A DNA stretch of 64,000 nucleotides from Cognatiluteimonas telluris. GTDB taxonomy: Bacteria; Pseudomonadota; Gammaproteobacteria; Xanthomonadales; Xanthomonadaceae. Positions 36,103 through 46,223 of this stretch are shown piece by piece (position 1 is the first letter of the stretch; every line of letters starts with the position of its first letter). The translations under genes and the position numbers were made by a program. Location of the stretch: the NCBI RefSeq assembly GCF_011320095.1, contig NZ_JAANOY010000002.1:62001-126000 (forward strand), read 5' to 3'. A model generated the notes under the pieces. The model was given only the letters and a program-made list of their open reading frames with translations, did no database searches and was not told the origin of the DNA.

Positions 36103-38487
36103 TCAGTTTCTCAGCGGCTTTCCGGTCTTCAGCATGTGCGCGATGCGTTCCTGGGTTTTCGGCATCTGCGCCAGCGCGACGAAGTGCTCGCGCTCGAGTT
36201 CCAGCAGCCAGTCCTCGTCGACGATCGCGCCGCGGTCGATCTCGCCGCCGCACAGCACCGTGGCAATGCGGGTGGCGATTTCGAAGTCATGGGGCGAGAT
36301 GAATCGTCCTTCGAGCATGTTCACCAGCAGCATGCGGAAGGTCGCGATGCCGACGTCGCCGGCGACGGTGATGCGTCGCGCCGGCAACGGCGGGCGGTAG
36401 CCGCTGTCGGCCATCGCGAGCGCCTGCTGCTTGGCCACGTGCAGTAGTTCATGCGTGTTGAAGGTGACCAGATCGCCCGGCAGAAGCAGGCCAAACTCCT
36501 TGGCTTCGAGCGCCGAGGTCGACGCTTTCGCCATCGCCACCGCTTCGAACGCCGGCTTGATGTGCGCAAAGACATCGCCGCCTGGGCCTGCGGCCTGCGA
36601 TGCGCGCACCGCGAATTCCTTCAGGCCGCCACCGGCCGGAAGCAGGCCGACGCCGGCCTCGACCAGCCCGATGTAGCTTTCCAGTTGCGCAACCGCGCGC
36701 GCCGAATGCATCTGGAACTCGCAGCCGCCGCCGAGCGCAAGCCCGCGTACCGCCGCCACGACCGGCACCAGCGCGTACTTGATGCGCTGGCTGGTGGCCT
36801 GGAAATTGGCGACCATCGCTTCGAACGCCGCGACGTTGCCGGTCTGGAGCAGGCCAAGCGCGCCCGCGAGGTCCGCGCCGGCGGAGAACGGTTCCTTCGG
36901 TTGCCAGATCACCATGCCGCGGAAGTCGCTCTCGGCGATTGCGATCGCCTGCTGCAGGCCTTCCATCACCTGGTCGTTGACCGTGTGCAGCTTGGTCTTG
37001 AACGAGGCCACCAGAACGCCATCGCCGTCATGCCAGGCGCGGACGCCGTCGTTTTCGAAAGCCGTCTCGCCGGCATCGAAGCGCTCGCCGAGCATCGGGT
37101 CCGGGAACCGCTGGCGCTTGTACACCGGTAGCGCCGAGCGGGGCAGCTTGGCGTTCTTCGCCGGGCTGTAGCTGCCCTCGACCCCATGCACGCCGTCGCG
37201 CCCATCGAAGACCCAGTCCGGCAGCGGCGCGTTGCTCATCGCCTTGCCGGCGACGATGTCCTCGGCGATCCAGTCGGCGACCGGCTTCCAGCCGGCGGCC
37301 TGCCAGGTTTCGAACGGACCCATCGACCAGCCGTAGCCCCAGCGGATCGCAAGATCCACATCGCGCGCGGTCTCGGCGATGTCGCCCAGGTGGTAGGCGC
37401 TGTAATGGAACAGGTCGCGGAAGACCGCCCACAGAAAGCGCGCTTGCGGGTGTTCGCTGGCGCGCAGCGCGGCGAACTTCTTCGCTGGGTCGCGTTCCTT
37501 GAGGATCGCCGCCACCTCGGGCGCGATCTCGGCGGCGCTGGGCCGGTAGTCCTGCGCCTGGAGATCCAGCACGAGGATGTCCTTGCTGCGCTTGGTGTAG
37601 ATGCCGGCGCCGGTCTTCTGCCCGAGCGCGCCCTTGGCTACGAGCGCCTGCAGCCACTTGGGCGCCACGAAGTGGCGGTGCCAGGGATCGTCGGGCAGGG
37701 TATCGGCCATGGTCCTGATGACATGCGCCATGGTGTCCAGGCCAACGACATCGGCGGTGCGATAGGTGGCCGACTTCGGCCGCCCGATCGCGGGTCCGGT
37801 CAGGCCATCGACCACGTCGAAGCCAAGTTCCATTTCGGCCGTGTGGTGCATCGTCGCCAGGATCGAGAACACCCCGATGCGGTTGCCGATGAAGTTGGGC
37901 GTGTCCTTGGCGCGCACGACGCCCTTGCCGAGCGCGGTAGTGAGGAAGGTTTCCAATGCATCGAGCACCGCCGGGTCGGTGGTGCGCGCCGGGATCAGTT
38001 CGGCCAGGTGCATGTAGCGCGGCGGGTTGAAGAAGTGCACGCCGCAGAAGCGGTGGCGCAGCTGCCCGGGCAGCACGTCGGCCAGCGCGTTGATGCCCAG
38101 GCCCGAGGTGTTGCTGGCGAGGATCGCGTGGTCGCTGACGTAGGGGGCGATCTTCCGGTAGAGGTCCTGTTTCCAGTCCATGCGTTCGGCGATGGCCTCG
38201 ATCACCAGGTCGCAGTCGCGCAGGAGCTCCAGGCCGTCGTCGTAGTTGGCCGGCGTGATGGCCTCGGCCAGCGCACGGCTGGCGAGCGGGGCAGGCGAGA
38301 GCTTGCCCAGGTGGGCGATGGCCTTGGCGGCAACGCCATTCCGGGCCTCGACCGTGCCGGCGTCGGCCACCGGCAGGTCGAACAGGACGGTGTCGATGCC
38401 GGCATTGGTCAGCTGCGCCGCGATCTGCGCGCCCATGACACCCGCCCCGAGAACGGCGGCTCGCCGCACCAGCAGTTTCTCAAACAT
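36103..38487 (-). CDS. 3-hydroxyacyl-CoA dehydrogenase / enoyl-CoA hydratase fusion
   Basis: Bifunctional beta-oxidation enzyme of 794 residues. Domain order is dehydrogenase first (NAD site GAGVMGAQIA at 14-23, HFFNPPRYMHLAELI, then GNRIGVF) and hydratase second (oxyanion loop FSAGADLAGAL near 532, catalytic Glu region SYIGLVEAGVGLLPAGGG near 608). This HCDH-ECH order is that of Bacillus FadN, the reverse of E. coli FadB. AAGGGG lies 10 nt before ATG 38487. It follows the TetR gene by 19 bp and precedes the thiolase, so one operon converts enoyl-CoA to shortened acyl-CoA. No acyl-CoA dehydrogenase is in the unit. Confidence 0.92.
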   Translation of the reverse strand: MFEKLLVRRAAVLGAGVMGAQIAAQLTNAGIDTVLFDLPVADAGTVEARNGVAAKAIAHLGKLSPAPLASRALAEAITPANYDDGLELLRDCDLVIEAIAERMDWKQDLYRKIAPYVSDHAILASNTSGLGINALADVLPGQLRHRFCGVHFFNPPRYMHLAELIPARTTDPAVLDALETFLTTALGKGVVRAKDTPNFIGNRIGVFSILATMHHTAEMELGFDVVDGLTGPAIGRPKSATYRTADVVGLDTMAHVIRTMADTLPDDPWHRHFVAPKWLQALVAKGALGQKTGAGIYTKRSKDILVLDLQAQDYRPSAAEIAPEVAAILKERDPAKKFAALRASEHPQARFLWAVFRDLFHYSAYHLGDIAETARDVDLAIRWGYGWSMGPFETWQAAGWKPVADWIAEDIVAGKAMSNAPLPDWVFDGRDGVHGVEGSYSPAKNAKLPRSALPVYKRQRFPDPMLGERFDAGETAFENDGVRAWHDGDGVLVASFKTKLHTVNDQVMEGLQQAIAIAESDFRGMVIWQPKEPFSAGADLAGALGLLQTGNVAAFEAMVANFQATSQRIKYALVPVVAAVRGLALGGGCEFQMHSARAVAQLESYIGLVEAGVGLLPAGGGLKEFAVRASQAAGPGGDVFAHIKPAFEAVAMAKASTSALEAKEFGLLLPGDLVTFNTHELLHVAKQQALAMADSGYRPPLPARRITVAGDVGIATFRMLLVNMLEGRFISPHDFEIATRIATVLCGGEIDRGAIVDEDWLLELEREHFVALAQMPKTQERIAHMLKTGKPLRN

Positions 38488-38506
38488 GAGTTCCAACCCC
38501 TTGAAA

Positions 38507-39124
38507 TTACTTCGAATCGGCGCGAAGGCCGGCAGCGGCGAAGCGGATCAGTTCGCGCGCGGCGCGTTCGCGATGGGCGGCTTCGGACACGCCCGAGGGG
38601 CGCTTGATCATCCCGAAGTCCGCCATCGCATAGGTCAGCGCGCCGGACAGGAAGTCCAGCCGCCAGTACAGCTCTTCCTTGCTCAGCGCCGGCACGCAGC
38701 CGGCGATCGCCTTGGCGAATTCGCGCAGCACATGCCCGTACTGGTCGGACAGGAAGCGGCGCAGGCTGTCATTCTTCTCGGCGTAGGCGCGGGCGATGAC
38801 GCGGATGAAGGCGCCGCCGCCGTGGCGGTCCTGCGCCAGTGCCAGTGCTGGCGCGACAAAGGCGGCCAGGACCGCTTCCAGCTCGCAGGGCGCCGCGCGC
38901 AGCCGCGACAGCCGCTGCGCGCTCATCTCGTCCATGCGCCGGCGGAAGACCTCGTTGACGAGGTTTTCCTTGCTGCCGAAGTGGTAATTGACCGCGGCGA
39001 TGTTGACGTCGGCGCGGCTGGTGACCTGCCGCAGCGAGGTGCCGGCGAAACCGAATTGTGCGAACAGCTCTTCGGCGGCGCCGAGGATGCGGTCCTTGGT
39101 GGAAAAGTGGGCTGCGACGGCCAT
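38507..39124 (-). CDS. TetR-family regulator, PsrA-like
   Basis: 205-residue repressor: N-terminal HTH ([40 protein letters not shown]) at about 7-55 and an alpha-helical ligand domain. It is the first gene of the beta-oxidation unit. The palindrome CAAAC-N4-GTTTG, the published form of the Pseudomonas PsrA box, lies 20-35 bp before its start, so fatty-acid- or acyl-CoA-responsive autorepression of the whole operon is the likely regulation (inference). ATG 39130 would add two residues. Confidence 0.88.
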   Translation of the reverse strand: MAVAAHFSTKDRILGAAEELFAQFGFAGTSLRQVTSRADVNIAAVNYHFGSKENLVNEVFRRRMDEMSAQRLSRLRAAPCELEAVLAAFVAPALALAQDRHGGGAFIRVIARAYAEKNDSLRRFLSDQYGHVLREFAKAIAGCVPALSKEELYWRLDFLSGALTYAMADFGMIKRPSGVSEAAHRERAARELIRFAAAGLRADSK

Positions 39125-39143
39125 GGGCATCCAAGGGACTGAA

Positions 39144-39159
39144 TCAAACGCTTGTTTGA
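39144..39159. promoter_or_regulatory. PsrA-type operator
   Basis: TCAAAC-GCTT-GTTTGA is a perfect 6 bp inverted repeat with a 4 bp spacer. It fits the (G/C)AAAC-N2-4-GTTT(G/C) consensus reported for PsrA. It lies immediately upstream of the TetR gene heading the beta-oxidation operon. Confidence 0.72.
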
Positions 39160-39254
39160 GCGTACGCCCACGACTGAACCCCGTCAATCGACGATGGCTG
39201 GTCGCGTGCAAGCGCGCGCTGCGATCCGTTAGAATTACCGCAGCCATATCGGCT

Positions 39255-39280
39255 AAACCCGCGTTTGTACGCGGGTTTTT
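39255..39280 (+). terminator. Terminator-like hairpin in the ndk leader
   Basis: AAACCCGCG and CGCGGGTTT form a perfect 9 bp stem with loop TTTGTA, followed by further T residues. It stands 68 bp upstream of ndk, between divergent genes, so there is no upstream plus-strand gene for it to terminate. It may attenuate ndk or end a short RNA. Confidence 0.7.
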
Positions 39281-39347
39281 CTGTTATCCTCGGGCCGCCA
39301 TCGACGTCCACGCGACGCCTGCGGCCCGCCTGCCGGAGAAAAATCCC

Positions 39348-39773
39348 ATGGCGCTGGAGCGCACCCTTTCGATCGTCAAGCCCGACGCCGTCGCCAAGAA
39401 CGTCATCGGCGAGATCTATTCGCGTTTTGAAAAAGCCGGCCTGAAAGTCGTCGCCGCACGCATGAAGCAACTGTCGCGGCAGGAGGCCGAAGGCTTCTAC
39501 GCCGTCCACCGCGAGCGTCCCTTCTTCAATGCGCTGGTCAACTTCATGAGCTCCGGCCCGGTGATGATCCAGGTGCTGGAAGGCGAGGGCGCGGTGCTGA
39601 AGAACCGTGACCTGATGGGCGCGACCAATCCCAAGGATGCGGCCGCCGGCTCCATCCGCGCGGATTTCGCCGACAGCATCGACGCCAACGCCGTGCACGG
39701 TTCGGACTCGCTGGAGAACGCCGCGATCGAGATCGCGTATTTCTTCCCGGCCACCGACGTCTTCGCACGCTGA
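39348..39773 (+). CDS. ndk: Nucleoside diphosphate kinase
   Basis: Transfers the gamma phosphate between nucleoside triphosphates and diphosphates through a phospho-His. 141 residues; the catalytic His lies in [12 protein letters not shown] (about 117) and [11 protein letters not shown] marks the N-terminus. CGGAGA is 10 nt before ATG 39348. It is followed 6 bp later by rlmN, the usual gammaproteobacterial order. Confidence 0.96.
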   Translation: MALERTLSIVKPDAVAKNVIGEIYSRFEKAGLKVVAARMKQLSRQEAEGFYAVHRERPFFNALVNFMSSGPVMIQVLEGEGAVLKNRDLMGATNPKDAAAGSIRADFADSIDANAVHGSDSLENAAIEIAYFFPATDVFAR

Positions 39774-39779
39774 CCCGCG

Positions 39780-41018
39780 ATGACCGACGCACGCGACAGG
39801 AGCATCGAGATCGCCTTCGCCGATGAGGCGACGGCGACCGCTGCGCGTGCGCCAGTGCTGCCGGATGCAAGCGCGACGGGGTCGAAGACCAACCTCTTCG
39901 ACCTCGACCGCGTCCGGCTGGAGGATTTCTTCGAGCAGTCGCTCGGTGAGAAGCGCTACCGCGCCCACCAGGTGATGAAGTGGATCCACCACCGCCACGT
40001 CACCGACTTCGAGGCGATGACCGACCTGGGCAAGGCGCTGCGCGCCAAGCTCGAGGCGCACGCCGTCGTTCACGCGCCGATGGTGCTGCTGAACAAGGCA
40101 TCCACCGACGGCACCCACAAGTGGCTGCTCGGCATGGACCCGAAGAACGCCATCGAGGCCGTCTACATCCCCGACAAGGGGCGCGGCACGCTGTGCGTCT
40201 CATCGCAGGTCGGCTGCGCGCTCAACTGCCAGTTCTGCTCGACCGCGACCCAGGGCTTCAACCGCAACCTGTCGACCGCCGAGATCATCGGCCAGGTCTG
40301 GGTGGCGGCGCGCCACCTGGGCAACGTCCCCCACCAGCAGCGACGCCTGACCAACGTGGTGATGATGGGCATGGGCGAGCCCTTGATGAATTTCGACAAC
40401 GTCGTGCGCGCGATGAGCATCATGCGCGACGACCTTGGCTACGGACTGGCCAACAAGCGCGTCACCCTGTCCACCGCGGGCGTGGTGCCGATGATCGACA
40501 AGCTCGGCGAGCAGAGCGACGTGTCGCTGGCGGTCTCCCTGCATGCGCCGAACGACGAGCTGCGCAGCGAACTCGTCCCGCTCAATCGCAAGTACCCGAT
40601 TGCCGTCCTGATGGAAGCCTGCGTGCGTTATGCCTTGCGCAAGCGCGGCAGCTCGGTGACCTTCGAATACACGTTGATGAAAAGCGTCAACGACCAGCCG
40701 GCGCATGCCCGCCAACTGGTGCGCCTGATGCGCGAGTTCGACAAGGCCGTACAGATGAAGGATGCGGCCAAGGTCAACCTGATCCCGTTCAATCCGTTCC
40801 CCGGGACGCGCTTCGAGCGGCCGGACGAAACCGCCATCCGCGCTTTCCAGAAACTGCTGAACGAGGCCGGCATGATCGCGCCCGTGCGACGCACGCGCGG
40901 AGACGACATCGACGCCGCCTGCGGCCAGCTCAAGGGGCAGGTGATGGATCGCACGCGCCGCCAGGCGGACCATCGCCGCAAGCTCCAGGCCCAAGGGGAA
41001 AGCGATGCCGCTGCGTAG
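39780..41018 (+). CDS. rlmN: 23S rRNA (A2503-C2) / tRNA (A37-C2) methyltransferase
   Basis: Radical SAM enzyme. 412 residues; the 4Fe-4S cysteines are in [16 protein letters not shown] (C-x3-C-x2-C near 146-153) and the partner Cys in DIDAACGQL near 381. [13 protein letters not shown] is the SAM-binding signature. The N-terminus is about 35 residues longer than in E. coli (Ala/Thr-rich). The 3' end overlaps the pilF start by 14 bp. Confidence 0.95.
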   Translation: MTDARDRSIEIAFADEATATAARAPVLPDASATGSKTNLFDLDRVRLEDFFEQSLGEKRYRAHQVMKWIHHRHVTDFEAMTDLGKALRAKLEAHAVVHAPMVLLNKASTDGTHKWLLGMDPKNAIEAVYIPDKGRGTLCVSSQVGCALNCQFCSTATQGFNRNLSTAEIIGQVWVAARHLGNVPHQQRRLTNVVMMGMGEPLMNFDNVVRAMSIMRDDLGYGLANKRVTLSTAGVVPMIDKLGEQSDVSLAVSLHAPNDELRSELVPLNRKYPIAVLMEACVRYALRKRGSSVTFEYTLMKSVNDQPAHARQLVRLMREFDKAVQMKDAAKVNLIPFNPFPGTRFERPDETAIRAFQKLLNEAGMIAPVRRTRGDDIDAACGQLKGQVMDRTRRQADHRRKLQAQGESDAAA

Positions 41019-41823
41019 GACGCTCGTTGTGGTTGGCCTGCTTGCGATGGTCGCCATCGTTGGCTGTTCCCGGCTGACGTTCGTCAAACCCCGGTTCAAG
41101 AGCGACTTCCACAGCACAGCGCCGGATTACGCGGTGCGCGACGACCCCAGGGACGCGCAGCGGATCATGGCCATCGACCAGGTCGCCGTTGCCCAGCAGG
41201 CGATGCAGGCCGGCCGGCTGGACGAGGCCGAGGTGCATGCGCGCGCCGCCCTCAAGGCCGACCCGAAGTCCTCCGACGCCTACACGCTGCTGGCGATGAT
41301 CCGGGATCATTCCGGCCGTACCGCTGAAGCCGGCGAGCTTTATGCGAAGGCGCTTGCGTTCGCGCCGACCCGTGGAGTTGCCCTGAACAACTACGGTGCG
41401 TGGTTGTGCAGCAATGGGCGGGCGGCGGAATCGATCCCGCTGTTCAAGCGCGCTGTCGCCGATCCCGGTTATTCGACGCCGGCGGCGGCAGTGGCCAATG
41501 CCGGTTCCTGCGAATTGAAACTCGGCCAGGACGCGCTAGCGGCGGCTTATCTCGCCCAGGCGCTGCAACTGGATCCGCAGAACCCGGTCGGGCTGGAGGC
41601 CATGGCCGAAAGCCGCTACCGGGCGGGGCAATACATGGAGGCGCGTGCTTTTTCCGAACGCAGGCTTGCCGTGGCGCCGCCCAGCGTCAAAGTGTTACAA
41701 CTTGCGTCACAGATCGAACAGAAACTTGGCGACACCGCCGCGGCTGCCCGTTATGTTCAGCGTATCGCGACGGAATTTCCGCAGCAGCAGCGGGCCGTCC
41801 CGACCGGGGATGCGAGTCACTAG
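41005..41823 (+). CDS. pilF: Type IV pilus biogenesis/stability lipoprotein PilF (PilW)
   Basis: Outer-membrane pilotin that places and multimerises the PilQ secretin. 272 residues with a lipoprotein signal ending in the lipobox IVGC (Cys 21) and about six TPR repeats ([44 protein letters not shown]). It overlaps rlmN and ends directly before rodZ, the conserved order. Confidence 0.9.
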   Translation: MPLRRTLVVVGLLAMVAIVGCSRLTFVKPRFKSDFHSTAPDYAVRDDPRDAQRIMAIDQVAVAQQAMQAGRLDEAEVHARAALKADPKSSDAYTLLAMIRDHSGRTAEAGELYAKALAFAPTRGVALNNYGAWLCSNGRAAESIPLFKRAVADPGYSTPAAAVANAGSCELKLGQDALAAAYLAQALQLDPQNPVGLEAMAESRYRAGQYMEARAFSERRLAVAPPSVKVLQLASQIEQKLGDTAAAARYVQRIATEFPQQQRAVPTGDASH

Positions 41824-42663
41824 ATGATCCAGGCCAATTCCAGCGCGGCGGACGAGCCGCGGCCGGACGGCATTCCTGACGGAAGTCGGGGGTGCGGCGC
41901 GCGGCTGCGCAAGGCGCGCGAAGCCGCGGGATTGACGGAGGCCGACGTCGCCGAGCGGCTGAAGATGCCCGTGCGCGTGGTTCGCTCGCTGGAGGCGGAA
42001 GACTGGAACCGACTGGGCGCGCCCGTATTCGTCCGTGGCCAGTTGCGCAGCTATTCCCGGTTGCTGGGCCTGACGACGGCGCCCATGGTGGCGGCCTCTG
42101 GCGTCGCTCCGATCGAGCCCCCGAAGCTCGTACCGCGGACCTACACCCCACCGATGCAGCGATTGTTCGAGCAGGTCGCCCGTCGCCTTGTCTATATCGT
42201 CCTGACCGCCGCCATCGCCGTGCCGATCTGGCTCGCCACGCGCCCGCACCTGGGCATGGTCGCCCACGACGCCGCTCCCCTGGACGTCCCGGCCAGCCTT
42301 GGCAGTGAACCTTCGGTTCCGCTGGACGCAGCGGCATCGGACGACCCGAGCCCCCTGGTGGCGTCGCTGGCGCCCCTCCCAAGCCAGGCCCAGGCGGCTC
42401 CAGCGCTGTCGCTTCAAGTGACGGGCGACAGCTGGGTCCAGATCACCGCGCCAGACGGCCACATGCTCGAACAGGCGCTCCTGCACGCAGGCGCGGTCCG
42501 TCGATACGCGGCGGGTGAGGTATCGGGTGTCGTACTCGGCGATGCAAATGCCGTCAAGGTCCGGCAGGATGGACGCGCCATCGACCTGGCTCCCTTCTCG
42601 CGTTCGAATGTCGCGCGCTTTACGGTATCCTCTGCCGGTTCCCTCGCGCCTGCCGCAGACTGA
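41824..42663 (+). CDS. rodZ: RodZ-like cytoskeletal protein (HTH-TM-DUF4115)
   Basis: Links MreB to the envelope and sets cell shape. 279 residues: N-terminal cro/C1-type HTH (GARLRKAREAAGLTEADVAE, about 25-95), one TM helix at about 122-140 (LVYIVLTAAIAVPIWLA), an Ala/Pro linker, and a C-terminal DUF4115 domain beginning LSLQVTGDSWVQITAPDG (about 197). The start codon immediately follows the pilF stop. Confidence 0.88.
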   Translation: MIQANSSAADEPRPDGIPDGSRGCGARLRKAREAAGLTEADVAERLKMPVRVVRSLEAEDWNRLGAPVFVRGQLRSYSRLLGLTTAPMVAASGVAPIEPPKLVPRTYTPPMQRLFEQVARRLVYIVLTAAIAVPIWLATRPHLGMVAHDAAPLDVPASLGSEPSVPLDAAASDDPSPLVASLAPLPSQAQAAPALSLQVTGDSWVQITAPDGHMLEQALLHAGAVRRYAAGEVSGVVLGDANAVKVRQDGRAIDLAPFSRSNVARFTVSSAGSLAPAAD

Positions 42664-42740
42664 TCCCGGATCGGCCTGCTGGCCGCAAGGCAGTCCACCC
42701 TCCGGCCATTCGCGCCGGCTACCGGTAGCACGACCCCCGC

Positions 42741-43376
42741 ATGGCAATCGACGACCTGCTCGATGAGCACGAACAAAGCGAAAAAGTCCGTACCTGGCTG
42801 CAGGAAAACGCGCTCGGCCTGATCGGCGGCGTCGTCCTTGGGCTCGCGCTCATCGCCGGCTGGCAGTGGTGGCAGCAGCAACAGCAAGGTGCACGCATCC
42901 ATGCCGGCGAGGTTTATCAGGCCACCGTCGACGCTATCCAGGCCGGGAAATTGAAGCCTGCGCAATCGCGGCTGTCGACGCTCGATCGCGGCGCTTATGC
43001 CGCGCTCGCCGCGATGGGGCTGGCGAAGGCACAACTGGCTGCCGGCAAACGCGACGATGCCATCGCGACGCTGCAATCCAATCCGGCGGCGGATCCGGCC
43101 CTGGGTGCAATCCAGGCCCGGCGCCTGGCGCGACTGCTTGTCGACGCCGGCAAGGCTGACCAGGCGCTCAAGATGTTGCCGGCCAACAGCACCGATGCCG
43201 CCATCCTCCAGGTCCGTGGCGATGCCCATTACGCGCTCGGGCAACGCGACAAGGCCGGCGAAGCGTACGCACAGGCGTTGGCCAACCTCAAGGCCGACGC
43301 GCCGGAGCGTCGGCTCGTGGAACTGAAGCTTTCCGAAGTCGGCGGCACTCCCCCCAAGCCCAAGGCGAAGTCTTGA
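42741..43376 (+). CDS. yfgM: YfgM-family membrane-anchored TPR protein
   Basis: Inner-membrane protein tied to SecYEG and periplasmic chaperones in E. coli. 211 residues: a short cytoplasmic N-terminus (DDLLDEHEQSEKVRTWLQEN), one TM at about 24-42, and TPR-like periplasmic helices (KADQALKMLPAN, GDAHYALGQRDKAGEAYAQA). It sits where ispG-hisS-yfgM would be in E. coli, but ispG and hisS are absent here. The stop overlaps the bamB start (TGATG). Confidence 0.9.
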   Translation: MAIDDLLDEHEQSEKVRTWLQENALGLIGGVVLGLALIAGWQWWQQQQQGARIHAGEVYQATVDAIQAGKLKPAQSRLSTLDRGAYAALAAMGLAKAQLAAGKRDDAIATLQSNPAADPALGAIQARRLARLLVDAGKADQALKMLPANSTDAAILQVRGDAHYALGQRDKAGEAYAQALANLKADAPERRLVELKLSEVGGTPPKPKAKS

Positions 43377-44572
43377 TGAAGCCCGCTCTGTTCACGCCCG
43401 CGCATCGCAGGGCCGCTTTCGTTGTGCTGGCGTCCTGTGCGCTTGTGCTGGGCGGCTGCAGCAGCCTCAAGAATTTTTTTGGATCGAAGAAGAGCAAGTC
43501 GAGCAAGCCCGCCGAACTGGTCGAATTCTCGCCGACAGCCAATGTTTCACGCCTGTGGCATGTCGATGCGGGCAAGGGCGAAGGGCGGATCGGGGCCCTG
43601 CAGGCGCCCGCGATCGCCGATGGCCGGGTGTATGCGGCCGCGGTGCGCGGCGGCATCCATGCCTTCGACCTCCAGTCGGGGGCGCCAGTCTGGCAATACG
43701 AATCCAAGCTTCCCCTTTCTGGCGGGCCCGGCGTTGGCGATGGTCTTGTCGTTGCCGGCAGCCTGGAGGGCGACGTGGTCGCGCTCGATGCCTCCACGGG
43801 TGCGGAAAAATGGCGAGCCAAGGTCGGCAACGAAATCATCGCGGCGCCAGCCATCGGGCAGGGGCTGGTGCTGGTCCATTCCAACGATGGCCGGATCACG
43901 GCGTTCGATGAAACCAGTGGCGAGCGTCGCTGGTTCTGGAACCATGACCTGCCCGCGCTGACGGTGCGTGGAAACTCCGCGCCGGTACTGGGGCCGGGGT
44001 ATGTGTTCGTCGGTAACGATGACGGCACCCTCAGTGCACTGGCGATGGCAGATGGCCACCTGGTGTGGGAGCTGCCTGTCGCCGAAGCCAGGGGACGGAC
44101 CGAACTGGAGCGGATGGCCGACGTCGACGGCACCCCGGTGCTCGAGCAGACGACATTGTTCGCGACAAGTTATGGCGGCCAGACGATGGCGATCGATGCT
44201 CCGAGCGGCCGCCCGCTCTGGTCGCATGACACTGGCGGCCCCGGCAAGGCCGGCGTTTCCGCAGCGCAGGTCGTTGTTTCGGGCCCGTCGGGTACCGTCT
44301 GGGCGATGGACAGGTCCACCGGCAACGGGCTTTGGCAGCAGGCAGCGCTCGCCCGCCGCAACGTCACCGGTGTTGCGATCCAGGGCGATTACGCCGTGGT
44401 CGGTGATTACGACGGTTACCTGCACTGGATGAATCTCTCCGACGGTGCCTTCGCGGCGCGCATGCGCGCTGGTCGTGATCCGCTGCGTGCCGCACCGGTG
44501 GTCTCGTCCGACGGCATCCTGGTCGCTGAAGATACCGACGGCTCCATCAGCGCCTATCGCCTGTCGCCCTGA
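43376..44572 (+). CDS. bamB: Outer membrane assembly factor BamB
   Basis: Lipoprotein of the BAM complex. 398 residues: signal peptide with lipobox LGGC (Cys about 27), then an eight-bladed PQQ-type beta-propeller with repeated DAxTGxxxW elements (ALDASTGAEKWRAKVG, AFDETSGERRWFWNHD, AMDRSTGNGLWQQ). ATG 43376 overlaps the yfgM stop; a TTG one codon upstream gives the alternative MMK start. Confidence 0.94.
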   Translation: MKPALFTPAHRRAAFVVLASCALVLGGCSSLKNFFGSKKSKSSKPAELVEFSPTANVSRLWHVDAGKGEGRIGALQAPAIADGRVYAAAVRGGIHAFDLQSGAPVWQYESKLPLSGGPGVGDGLVVAGSLEGDVVALDASTGAEKWRAKVGNEIIAAPAIGQGLVLVHSNDGRITAFDETSGERRWFWNHDLPALTVRGNSAPVLGPGYVFVGNDDGTLSALAMADGHLVWELPVAEARGRTELERMADVDGTPVLEQTTLFATSYGGQTMAIDAPSGRPLWSHDTGGPGKAGVSAAQVVVSGPSGTVWAMDRSTGNGLWQQAALARRNVTGVAIQGDYAVVGDYDGYLHWMNLSDGAFAARMRAGRDPLRAAPVVSSDGILVAEDTDGSISAYRLSP

Positions 44573-44689
44573 GGACGGAAGGGGACACCCGCGGCAAGCC
44601 GTCGGCAGCGCGCAGCCAGATCGCGCTGCGCGGTGGCTTCCTGCCGATGACGGCTTCCGCTTCCCATTCCCGGACTCCCGGCTCCCCTC

Positions 44690-46090
44690 ATGCTTCCCCT
44701 CGTCGCCCTGGTCGGACGCCCCAACGTCGGTAAATCGACGCTGTTCAATGCGTTGACGCGCTCGCGTGATGCCCTCGTGCACGACGAGCCGGGTGTCACC
44801 CGCGATCGCAATTACGGTGTGTGCCGGCTCGATCCCGCGCATCCGTTCGTCCTCGTCGACACCGGCGGCATCGCCGGCAGCGAGGAAGGGCTCGCCGGCG
44901 CGACCGCGCGGCAGTCGCGCGCGGCGGCGGAAGAAGCCGACCTGATCCTGTTTGTCGTCGACGGCCGCGAAGGCGCGTCGACGCTGGACGACGACATCCT
45001 GGCGTGGCTGCGCAAGGTGTCCACGCCGACCTTCCTGGTGGTCAACAAGACCGACGGCATCGACGTGCCGTCCGCGCTGGGCGAGTTCGCGCGCTATGGC
45101 ATCAAGGACGTGCTGCCGGTCTCCTCGGCGCACCGGCAGGGGCTCGACCTGCTGCTGTCGCGCGTACTCGCAACGCTACCCAAGGACGGCGACGCCGAGA
45201 TCCTCGACAACGATCCCGAGCGCGTGCGCATCGCCTTCGTCGGCCGCCCCAATGTCGGCAAGTCGACGCTGGTCAATCGCATCCTCGGCGAGGAGCGGAT
45301 GATCGCCTCCGACGTGCCGGGCACGACACGGGACTCGATCGCGGTCGACCTGGATCGCGATGGCCGCAAGTACCGCCTCGTCGACACGGCCGGCCTGCGC
45401 CGCCGCGGCCGGGTCGAGGAAGCCGTCGAGAAATTCTCGGTGGTCAAGACGCTGCAGGCGATCGAACACTGCCAGGTCGCCGTGATCATGCTCGATGCCG
45501 GCGAAGGCGTCACCGACCAGGATGCGACCGTGCTGGGCGCCGTGCTCGACGCCGGGCGCGCGCTGGTGGTGGCCGTCAACAAGTGGGACGGGCAGAGCGA
45601 CTACCAGCGCAAGCAGACCGATACGCTGGTCGCGCGCAAGCTCGGCTTCGTCGACTGGGCCGAGTCGGTCCACATCTCCGCATTGCACGGGTCCGGGCTG
45701 CGCGAGCTGTTCAAGGCGATCCACCGCGCGCATGCGTCGGCAACCCATAAATTCTCCACCGCCGAAACCACCAAGGCGCTGGAGATCGCCTACGAGACCA
45801 ATCCACCGCCGGTGGTGCGCGGCCACGTCGCCAAGCTGCGCTTCGCGCATCCCGGCGGCGAGAACCCGCCGACGTTCATCGTGCACGGGACGCGCCTGCG
45901 CACCCTGTCCGAGACCTATCGCCGTTATCTCGAGAATTTCTTCCGCAAGCGCTTCAAGCTCGTCGGTACGCCGGTGCGCTTCGTGTTCAAGGAAGGCGAG
46001 AATCCCTACAAGGACAAGAAGAACGTGCTGACGGATAAACAGGTGGCCAAGAAGCGTCGCCTGATCCGCCACGTCAAGCGCGGCAAGTGA
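44690..46090 (+). CDS. der: Ribosome biogenesis GTPase Der (EngA)
   Basis: Double GTPase needed for 50S assembly. 466 residues: G domain 1 with [12 protein letters not shown] (about 8) and NKTD, G domain 2 with [12 protein letters not shown] (about 186) and NKWD, and a C-terminal KH-like domain ending in a basic tail. It lies after bamB as in E. coli. The 117 bp gap has no gene; a pyrimidine-rich stretch precedes the ATG and no Shine-Dalgarno is visible. Confidence 0.96.
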   Translation: MLPLVALVGRPNVGKSTLFNALTRSRDALVHDEPGVTRDRNYGVCRLDPAHPFVLVDTGGIAGSEEGLAGATARQSRAAAEEADLILFVVDGREGASTLDDDILAWLRKVSTPTFLVVNKTDGIDVPSALGEFARYGIKDVLPVSSAHRQGLDLLLSRVLATLPKDGDAEILDNDPERVRIAFVGRPNVGKSTLVNRILGEERMIASDVPGTTRDSIAVDLDRDGRKYRLVDTAGLRRRGRVEEAVEKFSVVKTLQAIEHCQVAVIMLDAGEGVTDQDATVLGAVLDAGRALVVAVNKWDGQSDYQRKQTDTLVARKLGFVDWAESVHISALHGSGLRELFKAIHRAHASATHKFSTAETTKALEIAYETNPPPVVRGHVAKLRFAHPGGENPPTFIVHGTRLRTLSETYRRYLENFFRKRFKLVGTPVRFVFKEGENPYKDKKNVLTDKQVAKKRRLIRHVKRGK

Positions 46091-46223
46091 CGCACTGGCC
46101 CGCGCTTCAGCGCGGCTTTGCCAACGCGTCATGCCCTGGATGCGGAATCCAGCGCCGTCTTCCATCGGCGCGCTCGCGGGAGTGTCGCTTCCGCACGAAC
46201 GACAGCCAAGAGCCACGATCGAA

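Noticed and set aside
46091-46223. REP element between der and mobA
   Set aside because: The CGTCATGCCC...GGAATCCAGC stretch only loosely recalls the TTCCCGC family; too degenerate to call.
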